This document shows positions 16,132 through 25,834 of a DNA stretch of 34,528 nt, piece after piece. Position numbers and translations under genes: made by a program. Within the stretch, counting starts at the first letter, position 1, and each line of letters starts with the position of its first letter. Source of the stretch: Terriglobia bacterium (GTDB lineage: Bacteria; Acidobacteriota; Terriglobia; Bryobacterales; Bryobacteraceae); the NCBI GenBank assembly GCA_020073615.1, contig JAIQEX010000074.1, positions 1 to 34,528 of the forward strand. The letters run 5' to 3'. The notes below the pieces were generated by a model. It saw only the letters and a list, made by a program, of their open reading frames with translations. It was not told where the DNA came from and did no database searches.

Positions 16132-17462
16132 TGGGCGCCCCCCGGACCGGTCAGTGTGACGATGGTCCAGGCCTTCTCCGAGAGGTACTTTGCCGCGGCC
16201 TGCTGCACGTCTTCGGGCGTGAGCCGCGCGTATTGCGCGTACAGCCGGTTCATGGTTTCGGGAGTGCGCCGCAGGGCCACGTATTCCGCCAGGATGCGCG
16301 CGATGGTCTCGCTGTTGTCCATCTCCAGGGCAACGTCGTAGCGGAGATGCTTGCGCACGGCATCGAGCCGAGCCGCATCCACCGGCTTTTCCTGAAACGC
16401 CTTTACGGTCTCCAGGATCCGGCCGCGCACGTAGTCGATATCCGCGGCCTTCTTGACGCGCGCCGTAATCTCGAACAGGGCGGGATCCACGTTGGTTGGC
16501 GACGAGGCATCGAGCAGGTCCACTTTCTGCTCTTGGAGCACCAGCTTCTGGTAGAGGTCCGAATTCTCGGAGAACGCCAGAAAGGCCAGCGCGTCGAGGG
16601 CCGCCGTATCCTTGGCGTCGTCGCTGTAGGCCGGCGCCTTGAAGGCGATGGTCAGGATGGGCAGCGTCTCGCTGGGCCAGTCCACGTGCGCGGTGCGCGG
16701 CGCCTCCTGCGGCGGCTCGGCCGGGATCTGCGGCTGGTAGCTGCCGCGCTTCCACGCGCCCCAGTATTTCTCCACCAGGTCCCGCGTGGGCCCGGCCTTC
16801 ACGTCACCGACCACGAGGATGGTGGTGTACTCGGGCCGGTAGTAGCGGTCGAAGAACTTCAGGCTGTAGTCGTACTGGTTGGGCATGTCCTGGATATCTT
16901 TCAGGAGTCCCATGGTGGTGTGCTTATAGGTGTGACGGTCGAAGGCAGTATCGGCCAGCACCTCGTTCAATTTGGAAAAGGGGCTGGAGCTGTTCTTGTT
17001 GTACTCGCCCAGCACGGCCAGGGTCTCGGTCTTGAAATCGGACTCGGTGTATTTCAGGTTCTGGAAGCGGTCGGCCTCCATCATGAGCACGGTGGCCAGG
17101 TCCTCTTTGGAAAATGTGGTGTGGTAGCAGGTGTAGTCGCGGGTGGTGAAAGCGTTGGAATCGGCGCCGATTCGTTTCATCGCCTCGTCATATTTAGCCT
17201 GCGGGAACTTCTCCGTACCCTTGAACATCAGGTGTTCGAACAAATGCGCGAAGCCGGTGTGCCCGGATTCGACTTCGTTGCGCGACCCGGTGGAGACCAC
17301 GATGAACGCCGCCACGATGTTGGGATAGTCGGCCGGCACGGTGACCAGGCGCAATCCGTTGGGCAGATCTGCCTGGGAGTAAGGGTAAGGAAAAATCTTT
17401 CGCGGGGTTTGCGCGCCGAGCGCCGCAACGGCGCAGCAGGCGAGGAGCAATCGTGGGAGCAT
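16128..17462 (-). CDS. M16 family zinc metallopeptidase, catalytic subunit
   Basis: 444 residues from ATG 17462, with an N-terminal signal peptide (cleavage near ALGAQ). The inverted zinc motif HLFEH (His73, Glu76, His77) is followed 76 residues later by Glu153 in VLGEYNK, giving the complete HxxEH-x76-E zinc site. The core 'GSRNE...GHTGFAHLFEHLMFKGT' is standard for M16B peptidases. It degrades peptides, likely in the periplasm, with the downstream non-catalytic homologue as partner. A TTG three bases upstream is an alternative start. The gene begins ten bases after the amidase stop, so the three form an operon. Confidence 0.95.
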   Translation of the reverse strand: MLPRLLLACCAVAALGAQTPRKIFPYPYSQADLPNGLRLVTVPADYPNIVAAFIVVSTGSRNEVESGHTGFAHLFEHLMFKGTEKFPQAKYDEAMKRIGADSNAFTTRDYTCYHTTFSKEDLATVLMMEADRFQNLKYTESDFKTETLAVLGEYNKNSSSPFSKLNEVLADTAFDRHTYKHTTMGLLKDIQDMPNQYDYSLKFFDRYYRPEYTTILVVGDVKAGPTRDLVEKYWGAWKRGSYQPQIPAEPPQEAPRTAHVDWPSETLPILTIAFKAPAYSDDAKDTAALDALAFLAFSENSDLYQKLVLQEQKVDLLDASSPTNVDPALFEITARVKKAADIDYVRGRILETVKAFQEKPVDAARLDAVRKHLRYDVALEMDNSETIARILAEYVALRRTPETMNRLYAQYARLTPEDVQQAAAKYLSEKAWTIVTLTGPGGAQ

Positions 17463-17472
17463 CAAGTCCAGT

Positions 17473-18852
17473 TTAGGCCCCGGACCATGTTCCGCGCGCG
17501 CCTTCCAACCGTACCGCCAGCTCCAGCAACAGCTCGTCTTCGTACGGCCGGCCCAGCAGTTGAACCCCTATGGGCAGGCCGTCTCGCGATTTCAGAAACG
17601 GAACGGTCACCGCCGGCAAGCCCAGCACGTTGGCGAGCACGGCCGGCATCATCGCCTGGAACAGGCCGATCTGCTTTCCCTCGATCTCCCACGTGCGCTG
17701 GCGGTGCGGAAAGGCGGTGATGCCGCACACCGGCATCGCCACTGCTGCTACGCTCTCCATCTGGCGCAGCAGGGAGGCACGCATATGGTCGCGCGCCGCC
17801 AGGTTGCTCAACACCTGTTCCACGGAAGGCGGCTCCGCGCCCAAATTCTCCGCAAGCGTCCAATGGGCCTCCGCTTCGCGTCCCTCGAGCAGTTTGCGCG
17901 TGGCCGCCATGGGCCACCGGTTGAAGAGAAACGCCCACACGTTGGGCGCGCGTTCGAGTCCCTGAGGCGCGAACTCATCCACGGCGAATCCGAGACCGGC
18001 GAGCAGGGCCGCCGCCTGCCGCACCGCGGCGCGGATCTCGTCTTCCACCGGCACGCCGTAGAAGCGCTCCCACACCCCGATGCGCAGTCCGGCTGCGGCA
18101 GGCTCGCGCAAGGGCACGGGCGCGGAGAAGGGGTCCTGCGGATCGTATCCCGCGAGCGCGGAGAACAGCAGGCGCAAATCCTGCGCGCTGCGCGCCATGG
18201 GCCCGGCGACGGTGGTCAGGCCGGCGGGATAGCCCAGGGCGGGAAAGTGTCCGGTCCCGGAAATGCGTCCTGGCGTGGGCTTCAGCCCCGCAATGCCGCA
18301 GAAGTGGGCGGGCACGCGAATCGAGCCTCCGCCGTCGCTGGCGATTCCCGCGGGCGAACAGAATGCCGCGATGGCCGCCGCCTCGCCGCCGCTCGATCCG
18401 CCGGGCGTGCGCGTCACGTTCCAGGGGTTGTTGGTGCGCCCGGTGATGAAATTGTCGGTTTCGTAGCTGGCCAGCAGCTCCGGCGTATTCGTTTTGCCGA
18501 GCAGGATGGCGCCTGCGCCGCGCAACCGCGCCACGGCGGTGGCGTCGGCGGCCGCGCGGTGGCCGGTGCGCAGCCGGCTGCCGGCGCGCGTGGGCATTCC
18601 CGCGACATCGAAGCTGTCCTTGACAGTGACGGGCACGCCGTGCAGCAGCCCCAGGGGCTCGCCGCGCGTCATCTGCTCTTGGCGCGCCCGCGCCTCTTCC
18701 CGGGCGGGCTCCGCCCACACCTCGACGAATGCGTTGAGCGCGGGATTACGATCGGCGATCTGCCGCAGATGCGCTTCCACCAGTTCGCTGGGCGAGACCC
18801 GGCCCTCGCGCACCAGCGAAACCATCAGGCAGAGGGAGGAGCGATAGGGCAC
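17473..18852 (-). CDS. Amidase signature family hydrolase
   Basis: A 459-residue cytoplasmic amidase (no signal peptide). The Ser-cisSer-Lys triad is complete: Lys78 in PVTVKDSF, cis-Ser153 in GGSSGGE, and nucleophile Ser177 in SDGGGSIR, with the usual 24-residue spacing between the serines. The AS signature continues PAHFCGIAGLKPTPGRIS. Gln or Asn amidotransferase subunit GatA is unlikely because gatB and gatC are absent and the C-terminus differs; the natural amide substrate cannot be told. GTG at 18852 is used; ATG at 18825 is possible. It heads an operon with the two M16 genes, which suggests peptide or amide catabolism. Confidence 0.92.
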   Translation of the reverse strand: MPYRSSLCLMVSLVREGRVSPSELVEAHLRQIADRNPALNAFVEVWAEPAREEARARQEQMTRGEPLGLLHGVPVTVKDSFDVAGMPTRAGSRLRTGHRAAADATAVARLRGAGAILLGKTNTPELLASYETDNFITGRTNNPWNVTRTPGGSSGGEAAAIAAFCSPAGIASDGGGSIRVPAHFCGIAGLKPTPGRISGTGHFPALGYPAGLTTVAGPMARSAQDLRLLFSALAGYDPQDPFSAPVPLREPAAAGLRIGVWERFYGVPVEDEIRAAVRQAAALLAGLGFAVDEFAPQGLERAPNVWAFLFNRWPMAATRKLLEGREAEAHWTLAENLGAEPPSVEQVLSNLAARDHMRASLLRQMESVAAVAMPVCGITAFPHRQRTWEIEGKQIGLFQAMMPAVLANVLGLPAVTVPFLKSRDGLPIGVQLLGRPYEDELLLELAVRLEGARGTWSGA

Positions 18853-19168
18853 GAAGCCAGTTTACCGTGGGGCAGGATGTCAGGCCGTGATCCGTCGATA
18901 AGATGTCACCGCCGAGGCGCCGAGGAAACCCAAGTCCATAGGTCCTCCGCGCGCTCGGCTGGCTCGGCGCACGAACTCGAAGGGATCGGAAAAGCGCGAA
19001 TCGCTTCAAAACGCGCACTCGCGGTTGCTTCCAACAGGTATCGACATCGAGGTGGCCGAGAACGACGAGAAACCCCTGGTTCTCGGCGTCTCGGCGCCTC
19101 GGCGGTGGAAGCCTTCGCGCTTATGTATGGATTACGGCCAGGCGGCCCCACTCGATAGAATAGAGACT
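18853..19168. other. Gene-free stretch between amidase and moeA
   Basis: This 316-base stretch separates divergent genes. I find no protein gene: open frames through it lack homology and merely extend moeA. It holds an inverted-repeat element (18907-19107, listed separately), and beyond it about 60 bases before the moeA GTG that should contain its promoter, though no strong -35/-10 pair stands out. Confidence 0.6.
18907..19107. repeat. 201-bp element bounded by an 18-bp perfect inverted repeat
   Basis: The left arm 18907-18924 (CACCGCCGAGGCGCCGAG) is the exact reverse complement of the right arm 19090-19107. Each arm is built from 8-base tandem units: two CGCCGAGG at 18910-18925, and three (T/C)CTCGGCG at 19081-19104. 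Inside, a second perfect 9-bp hairpin (GCCGAGAAC/GTTCTCGGC) lies at 19055-19063 and 19079-19087. The design resembles a small non-coding mobile or dispersed repeat. I see no target-site duplication that I could vouch for. Confidence 0.75.
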
Positions 19169-20362
19169 GTGGTTCCGTTGACGTTCAGCGAAGCACGCGA
19201 CGCCGTCATACAGACGGTCCGCGCCGCGCGCCAGGCGCCGGCCGTGGAAGAGATCGGGCTGGAAGGCGCGGGAGGGCGGGTGCTGGCCGAGGACATCGCC
19301 GCCGACCGCGACTCGCCGGCGGTGGCGCGGTCGGTGCGTGATGGTTACGCGGTGCGTGCCATCGATCTGCCCGGGGAGCTGCAGGTGATCGGCGAAGTGC
19401 GCGCGGGCGAGCGTTTCGGCGGGCAGGTGGGGCCGGGCCAGGCGGTGGAGATCATGACCGGCGCGCCCGTTCCCGAAGGCGCCGATGCGGTGGTGATGGT
19501 GGAGTACAGCAAGCGCGCGAACGACCTGGTGCGCATCGACGGCTCGGCCGAGCCGCACCAGTTCATCAATCCGCAGGGCTGCGAGGCGGCGGCCCACGAG
19601 ACCGTGCTCCACTCCGGCAAGCGGCTGGATTACGCCGACATCGCCATGCTGGCGGCGTTCGGGCGCGGCCAGGTGAAGGTGTACCGCCAGCCCGCGGTAG
19701 CCATTATCGCCACCGGCGATGAGATCGTGGAAGTCGAGCAGCTTCCCGAGGAGTTCCAGATTCGCAATTCCAACGCGCGGTCGCTGGCCGCGCAGGTGGC
19801 GCGTGCGGGGGGCACGCCGCAGCTTCTGCCGGTGGCGCGCGACACGGTGGAACATACGCGGGAGATGATCGAGCGCGGTCTGGCCGCGGACCTGCTGCTG
19901 CTCTCGGGCGGCGTTTCCGCGGGCAAGTACGATGTGGTGGAGGAGGTGCTCGCCGGCCTGGGGGCGGAGTTCTTCTTCGACCGCGTGCTCATCCAGCCCG
20001 GCCAGCCGCTGGTTTTCGGCCGCGCGCGCGGAAAGTTCTTCTTCGGCCTGCCGGGCAATCCCGCTTCCACCATGGTGACTTTCGAAATCTTCGCGCGGGC
20101 CGCGCTGGAGCTGCTCGCCGGCCAGGAGGAGATTGGCCTGCATATGCCGCTGGCGCGGCTCACCCGGGAATTTCATCACCGCATCGGCCTGACGCGCTTC
20201 CTGCCCGCGCGGCTGAGCGCCGACGGCGGCGCGGTCACGCCGGTGGAGTGGCACGGCTCGGGTGACATTCCCGCCCTGACGCGCGCCAACGCGTACCTGG
20301 TGGCCGATGCCGACCGCGCCGAATACCCGCGCGGCGAGCTGATCCGGGTGCTGCCGAAATGA
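19169..20362 (+). CDS. moeA: Molybdopterin molybdenumtransferase
   Basis: Inserts molybdate into adenylylated molybdopterin, the last step of Moco synthesis. The 397 residues carry the family motifs in order: SPAVARSVRDGYAVRA, GEVRAGERFGG, ITGAPVPEG-like MTGAPVPEGADAVVMVEY, IIATGDEIVE, SNARSLAAQVARAGG, LLLLSGGVSAGKYDVVEEVL and FGLPGNPAST. The start is GTG 19169 (preceded by AGAG); the open frame reaches back to 19025 but that part lies in the inverted-repeat element. ATGA overlap with moaC. Confidence 0.95.
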   Translation: MVPLTFSEARDAVIQTVRAARQAPAVEEIGLEGAGGRVLAEDIAADRDSPAVARSVRDGYAVRAIDLPGELQVIGEVRAGERFGGQVGPGQAVEIMTGAPVPEGADAVVMVEYSKRANDLVRIDGSAEPHQFINPQGCEAAAHETVLHSGKRLDYADIAMLAAFGRGQVKVYRQPAVAIIATGDEIVEVEQLPEEFQIRNSNARSLAAQVARAGGTPQLLPVARDTVEHTREMIERGLAADLLLLSGGVSAGKYDVVEEVLAGLGAEFFFDRVLIQPGQPLVFGRARGKFFFGLPGNPASTMVTFEIFARAALELLAGQEEIGLHMPLARLTREFHHRIGLTRFLPARLSADGGAVTPVEWHGSGDIPALTRANAYLVADADRAEYPRGELIRVLPK

Positions 20363-20835
20363 AGAAGCTCTCGCATTACGATTCCGCGGGAAGCCCGCGC
20401 ATGGTGGACGTCTCGGCCAAACAGGAGACGCACCGCACGGCGCGCGCTCATGCTTTTGTGCGCATCGCGCCCGCGGTGCTCGGCCGCCTGCCCGACAACC
20501 CCAAGGGGAATCCGCTCGAAATCGCGCGCATCGCCGGCATCGCCGCCGCCAAGCGCACCAGCGACCTCATCCCCCTGTGCCATCCGCTGATGCTCACGCA
20601 CGCCGATGTGGACATCACCGTGGAGGAGGGAGGCGTGCGCATTGTGGCCAGCGCCGCCACCACCGCCCCGACGGGCGTCGAGATGGAAGCGCTCACCGCC
20701 GCTGCCGTGGCCGCGCTCACGGTTTACGACATGGTCAAGGCGCTCGACAAATCGATCGAAATCCAGGATCTCTACCTGCTGGAAAAAACCGGGGGCAAGA
20801 GCGGAGACTTCCGCCGTGAGGGGCATCATGACTAA
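20359..20835 (+). CDS. moaC: Cyclic pyranopterin monophosphate synthase
   Basis: Converts the MoaA product to cPMP in molybdopterin synthesis. 158 residues with the expected sites: MVDVSAKQETHRTA at 15-28, KRTSDLIPLCHPL at 65-77 (His75), GVEMEALTAA at 106-115 (Glu108 and Glu110), and YDMVKALDKSI at 123-133 (Asp124, Lys127, Lys131). Coupled to moeA (ATGA) and to mog (8-base overlap). Its usual partner moaA is not in the window. Confidence 0.97.
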   Translation: MKKLSHYDSAGSPRMVDVSAKQETHRTARAHAFVRIAPAVLGRLPDNPKGNPLEIARIAGIAAAKRTSDLIPLCHPLMLTHADVDITVEEGGVRIVASAATTAPTGVEMEALTAAAVAALTVYDMVKALDKSIEIQDLYLLEKTGGKSGDFRREGHHD

Positions 20836-21322
20836 CGCCGCCGTCTTGACCATCAGCGATTCGGTGTCCGCCGGCGTTCGCGCCGACCGCTCCGGACCGG
20901 CCGTGCGTGAACGGCTGGAACAACTGGGCTGGAGCGTCTCAGTCGTGGAAGTGGTGCCCGACGAGGCCGCTCAGCTCAGCGTGCGGTTGGCCACACTCGC
21001 CGATGGCGGACAACTGGCGGCGATCTTCACCACCGGCGGCACCGGAGTGGCGCCGCGCGACGTCACGCCGGAGGCCACGCGCGCCGTGCTGGACCGCGAA
21101 ATCCCCGGATTCGGCGAGCTGATGCGGGCGCGCGGAAGGGAATCCACGCCGCTGGCCGCGCTTTCAAGGGCGGTGGCCGGCACGCGCGGGCGGGTGCTGA
21201 TCGTCAACCTTCCCGGCTCGCCCAGAGGCGCGGTGGAGTCCCTGGATGCTATCGTGGAATTGGTGCCCCACGTGCTGGAATTACTCCGAGGGCGGACTGA
21301 GCACGCGTCTGCCCACCCATGA
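20828..21322 (+). CDS. mog: MogA/MoaB family molybdopterin adenylyltransferase
   Basis: Adenylylates molybdopterin before molybdate insertion by MoeA. 164 residues with LTISDSVSAG at 7-16, the TTGGTG loop at 68-73, APRDVTPEAT at 75-84 and the C-terminal NLPGSPRGAVESLD. ATG 20828 follows GAGGGG. Whether it is MogA or MoaB in strict orthology cannot be decided by eye; both share these motifs. Confidence 0.93.
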   Translation: MTNAAVLTISDSVSAGVRADRSGPAVRERLEQLGWSVSVVEVVPDEAAQLSVRLATLADGGQLAAIFTTGGTGVAPRDVTPEATRAVLDREIPGFGELMRARGRESTPLAALSRAVAGTRGRVLIVNLPGSPRGAVESLDAIVELVPHVLELLRGRTEHASAHP

Positions 21323-22380
21323 TTAGCATGCCCAGACTGGCTCTATTGACAATCCTTTGCGGACTACTGGCGGCGCAGCAGGAAAAGGCGCCGCCCACCA
21401 TCGGGCGGGTGTCCGTGGAAAACGTGGTGGCGCCGGTGGTGGTTTTCGACCGCAGTGGCGGCCATGTCAGCGGACTGAACCCCGACCAGTTCCGTCTGTT
21501 CGACAACGGCAAGGAACAGAACATCCACGTGGATGTCAGTTTCATTCCGATCTCCATGGTGATCGCCATCCAGGCCAATTCGCGCGTGGAAAAAATGCTG
21601 CCGGCGGTGAACAAAATCGGCAACCTGATCAAGCCCATCGTCCTCGGCGACCAGGGCGAGGCGGCGGTGGTCGCGTACGACTCGCGCATCCGCACGCTCC
21701 AGGATTTCACCGCGGACGCCGACCAGATCGCGGCGGCCGTGAAAAAGATCACGCCCGGCAGCACTTCCAGCCGGCTGATCGACGCCGTGGACCAGGGCAC
21801 CCGCATGCTCCGTTCGCGGTCGAAGGACCGGCGGCGCATCCTGCTGGTCATCGGCGAAACGCAGGACTATGGCAGCGAAGGCCGCGGCCGGGAAACGCTG
21901 ATCAATCTGCAGATCAACAACGTGGTGGCCTATTGGGTGGATATGTCGCACCTCACGGGCACGCTCACCGCGCCGGGCCCGGATCCCCGCCCCGACAACC
22001 TTCCGCCGGCCATGCACCCCATGCCGTCGAATGTTCCGGTCACGCCCAACACGGTGCAGCAGACCTATGGATCGGGCGGAGGCCGCGCGGAGTTCATCCC
22101 CCTGATGGTAGAAGTATTCAAAGACGTGAAGAACATCTTCAAGACCAGTCCGGCGGTGCTGTTCACGAAGGGGACGGGCGGCAATCAGTTCAGCTTCTAC
22201 CGCCAACACGGGCTGGAAGAGGCCATCCAGCAGATCGGCGAGGAGTTGCACACCCAGTACCTGATCAGCTACAACCCCAACAACAAGGAAGAGGGCGGCT
22301 TCCACCAGATTGCCGTGGATGTGCCGGGCCACGACTTCAAGATACAGACGCGGCCGGGCTACTGGCTGGGCGCGAAGTAA
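21319..22380 (+). CDS. VWFA-related acidobacterial domain secreted protein
   Basis: 353 residues with a signal peptide (MPRLALLTILCGLLAAQQ) and a von Willebrand factor A-type fold as in the acidobacterial VWFA-related family. NVVAPVVVFDRSGGHVSGLNPDQFRLFDNGKEQ is the family's N-terminal module. At the metal site the expected DxSxS is replaced by IAIQANSRV, so the MIDAS Asp is lost and metal-dependent adhesion is doubtful. The end HTQYLISYNPNNKEEGGFHQIAVDV and RPGYWLG is typical. ATG 21319 overlaps the mog stop (ATGA). A role in the Moco pathway is not implied; operon membership may be incidental. Confidence 0.9.
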   Translation: MISMPRLALLTILCGLLAAQQEKAPPTIGRVSVENVVAPVVVFDRSGGHVSGLNPDQFRLFDNGKEQNIHVDVSFIPISMVIAIQANSRVEKMLPAVNKIGNLIKPIVLGDQGEAAVVAYDSRIRTLQDFTADADQIAAAVKKITPGSTSSRLIDAVDQGTRMLRSRSKDRRRILLVIGETQDYGSEGRGRETLINLQINNVVAYWVDMSHLTGTLTAPGPDPRPDNLPPAMHPMPSNVPVTPNTVQQTYGSGGGRAEFIPLMVEVFKDVKNIFKTSPAVLFTKGTGGNQFSFYRQHGLEEAIQQIGEELHTQYLISYNPNNKEEGGFHQIAVDVPGHDFKIQTRPGYWLGAK

Positions 22381-22381
22381 G

Positions 22382-22951
22382 TTACTTAGCCTCCCGGCCT
22401 TCCACGCGCAGGTTATTCTTCACGGAGAACACGCCGGCCACGGTGTTGGCGCGAACGTTGGCCAGGTCCTTATCGGCCTCGGTGGCTACTACTCCCTCCA
22501 GAGTCACCTTGCCGTTATCCACGATGATGTGAATCGGCGGCACGGCCTGCAGAGCGTACCGGTCGAGTCCCGGGTGGCCGTAAATGGCGCGGTATTCGGC
22601 CAGACGCAGGCGGTCGTCCATGGGCGAAAGCGGCAGCACATCGAGCTCGTTCTTCACGTGCTCGACGCCTTCAATCCGCTTCACTACGTGTTCGGCGTCG
22701 CTCTTGAGAGTCGGCCGCGTCACCTGTCCGAGCAGCGTCACCGTGCTGCCGTCCACGCGATACGCCAGGTTGTCGAACACGCCGTAGTACGGCAGCATGA
22801 CCAGCTCGTGGCGCACCTCGCGCGTGATCCGGTCTTCAGCCTTTCCGGCCGGTTGCATGGACCGCTTCTGGTCCTGTGGTCCCGCAACTGCCGGCATCGC
22901 CGCGAAGGCGGCCAGCGCAAGTGCGCAAACGTACCTTCTCCAAGGTCTCAT
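22382..22951 (-). CDS. Secreted two-BON-domain protein
   Basis: 189 residues with a signal peptide (RRYVCALALAAFAAMPAVAG). Two BON domains: about 40-105 (ITREVRHELVM to VKNELDVLP, with the VTLLGQV strand) and about 115-185 (IHIIVDNGKVTLEGVV to VFSVKNNLRVE). BON domains bind membranes or lipids; relatives are periplasmic (OsmY type). ATG 22951 is chosen because GGGGGTG precedes it; an ATG at 22963 has no room for a ribosome site. It ends one base from the convergent VWFA gene. Confidence 0.9.
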   Translation of the reverse strand: MRPWRRYVCALALAAFAAMPAVAGPQDQKRSMQPAGKAEDRITREVRHELVMLPYYGVFDNLAYRVDGSTVTLLGQVTRPTLKSDAEHVVKRIEGVEHVKNELDVLPLSPMDDRLRLAEYRAIYGHPGLDRYALQAVPPIHIIVDNGKVTLEGVVATEADKDLANVRANTVAGVFSVKNNLRVEGREAK

Positions 22952-23019
22952 ACTCACCCCCATCTTCTCGATACGCAATTCGCATACCACGCATGTGTTC
23001 TGCGCGATCTGGAGCGGAT

Positions 23020-24504
<1,485 letters not shown>

Positions 24505-24561
24505 TTATTTCTTCTTCTTGGGCTTCTTGACTTCCTTCTTCGGGCTTCTGTCCTTTGCCAC
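24505..24561 (-). CDS. 18-residue lysine-rich micropeptide
   Basis: A GTG-initiated gene encoding MAKDRSPKKEVKKPKKKK and ending in TAA. Nine of 18 residues are Lys. A near-perfect Shine-Dalgarno GGGAGG (24568-24573) lies six bases upstream, stronger than that of most genes in the window. It is 24 bases after the glycosyltransferase stop and directly before a GC hairpin, on the same strand as thiC. Small lysine-rich peptides beginning 'MxKD' are seen in other bacterial genomes (recalled, not searched). Function unknown; nucleic-acid or ribosome binding is a guess from charge alone. Confidence 0.65.
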   Translation of the reverse strand: MAKDRSPKKEVKKPKKKK

Positions 24562-24585
24562 GGAAATCCTCCCTTATGCTGTAGA

Positions 24586-25794
24586 TTATACTCGCTGCGC
24601 CGCCCGGCGATTCCGCAATCGGTATCGATACCCACGCCACTCGATGGTATTGCCGCAGACCGAGGAAAGCAATGCGGCGAGCCACACCCAGGTAGCCAGC
24701 GGCACCCACATGGCGTGCACCCAGGCATGGCGCTTGAACCACGGCTCGCACTCCGGCAGCGACGCCTTGGCCAGCGTGGCGCGGTTGAGGCCCTTCAGCA
24801 TGCCCGGCGAGAGCTGGGCGATGAGCGCCCACTCCGCCAGCCGGTTGCCGGCGAGGGAGGCCGCGATGGAGGCCGCCATGCCGCCGCAATAGAAAAAATG
24901 AGCGGCCAGCGCCGGCCACCACAAGCCCGGCCGCGAGACGCGCGTGATGGCCAACTGGCGCCGCGCCCAGGAGAAGAACCGCCGCGCGCTGGTGTGGTCG
25001 AAGCAGGGAGTGAGCGCGCCCGGCGCATAGGCGATCCGCAGGCCCATGGCGTGCACCGCGTCCGACAGGGTGTAGTCGTCGGTGATGGCGCCCTTCCAGC
25101 GCTCCAGAACATGCGCTTCGAAGAATGTTTCTTTGCGGATGGCCATGGCGCCGCCCCAGGCGAAGCTGTTGTCGCCGGGGCCCAGGGTGCCGGCTACCAC
25201 GGCGTCCCACACGCTGCGCAGGAGCGTCCAGAAGGTGGGCGGCTCGGGGGTGAACCAGCGGTAGCCGGTGGCGGCGCCGGCGCCGGGCTCGGCCAGCGGC
25301 GCCGCCAGCGCGCGCAGCCAGCCGCGTCCGGGTCGCCCGTCGGAATCGGCGAACGCCAGGATCTCGCTGCGCTTGCGGACGGCGCGCACCGCGGCCGCCA
25401 GGTTCTGCACCTTTTCGGCGGTGCGCGGATCGGCGCCATGCGCCAGCACCACTTTGACTCGTGCCGGCAGGACGTCCGCCGGAATATCGGCGGCGGTGTG
25501 GGCCGCCACGATCAGCTCGTAATCCGGGTAGTCCAGCGCGGCCAGCGCCTGGAGGTTCTCGCGCAACCCTTCCTCGGCGCCCTTCACCGGCACGATGACA
25601 CTGGCGGGCGGCAGGGATTCCGGCGTCTGGGAAAGGCGGCCGGCCACGTAAGCGGCGCGCTTGCGTTCGCCGCGCAGGGAGAGGAAAGCCAGCAGCAGCG
25701 CGGGTCCGACAAAGAACCAGTACCAGAACACCAGAGGTAGGATAACAGGGGCCAGCAGGCGGCACCGCCTGCTCCTCCACATATTTCCAACCAT
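24586..25794 (-). CDS. Ceramide-glucosyltransferase-like glycosyltransferase (GT21/HpnI type)
   Basis: A processive-type GT-A membrane enzyme, about 402 residues. Numbered from a possible TTG at 25815: N-terminal membrane helix 20-46; SVIVPVKGAEEGL at 72-84; the D2 motif FADSDGRP at 155-162; D3 ITDDYTL at 244-250; the QxxRW-like ARRQLAITR at 284-292; and C-terminal hydrophobic segments at about 300-385. The closing CGNTIEWRGYRYRL is characteristic of GT21-like proteins, including hopanoid HpnI. No hopanoid gene is next to it, so the acceptor lipid is unknown. Starts at 25794 (GGTGGGG just upstream), 25782 or 25815 are possible. Divergent from the sigma factor with only about 40 bases between. 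Confidence 0.88.
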   Translation of the reverse strand: MVGNMWRSRRCRLLAPVILPLVFWYWFFVGPALLLAFLSLRGERKRAAYVAGRLSQTPESLPPASVIVPVKGAEEGLRENLQALAALDYPDYELIVAAHTAADIPADVLPARVKVVLAHGADPRTAEKVQNLAAAVRAVRKRSEILAFADSDGRPGRGWLRALAAPLAEPGAGAATGYRWFTPEPPTFWTLLRSVWDAVVAGTLGPGDNSFAWGGAMAIRKETFFEAHVLERWKGAITDDYTLSDAVHAMGLRIAYAPGALTPCFDHTSARRFFSWARRQLAITRVSRPGLWWPALAAHFFYCGGMAASIAASLAGNRLAEWALIAQLSPGMLKGLNRATLAKASLPECEPWFKRHAWVHAMWVPLATWVWLAALLSSVCGNTIEWRGYRYRLRNRRAAQRV

Positions 25795-25834
25795 CGCCCC
25801 ACCCGCATCGTCCAAACCACGGAAAAAAACGAGA

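Noticed and set aside
18907-19107. CRISPR array
   Set aside because: There are only short tandem 8-mers and one inverted pair, without regularly spaced direct repeats.
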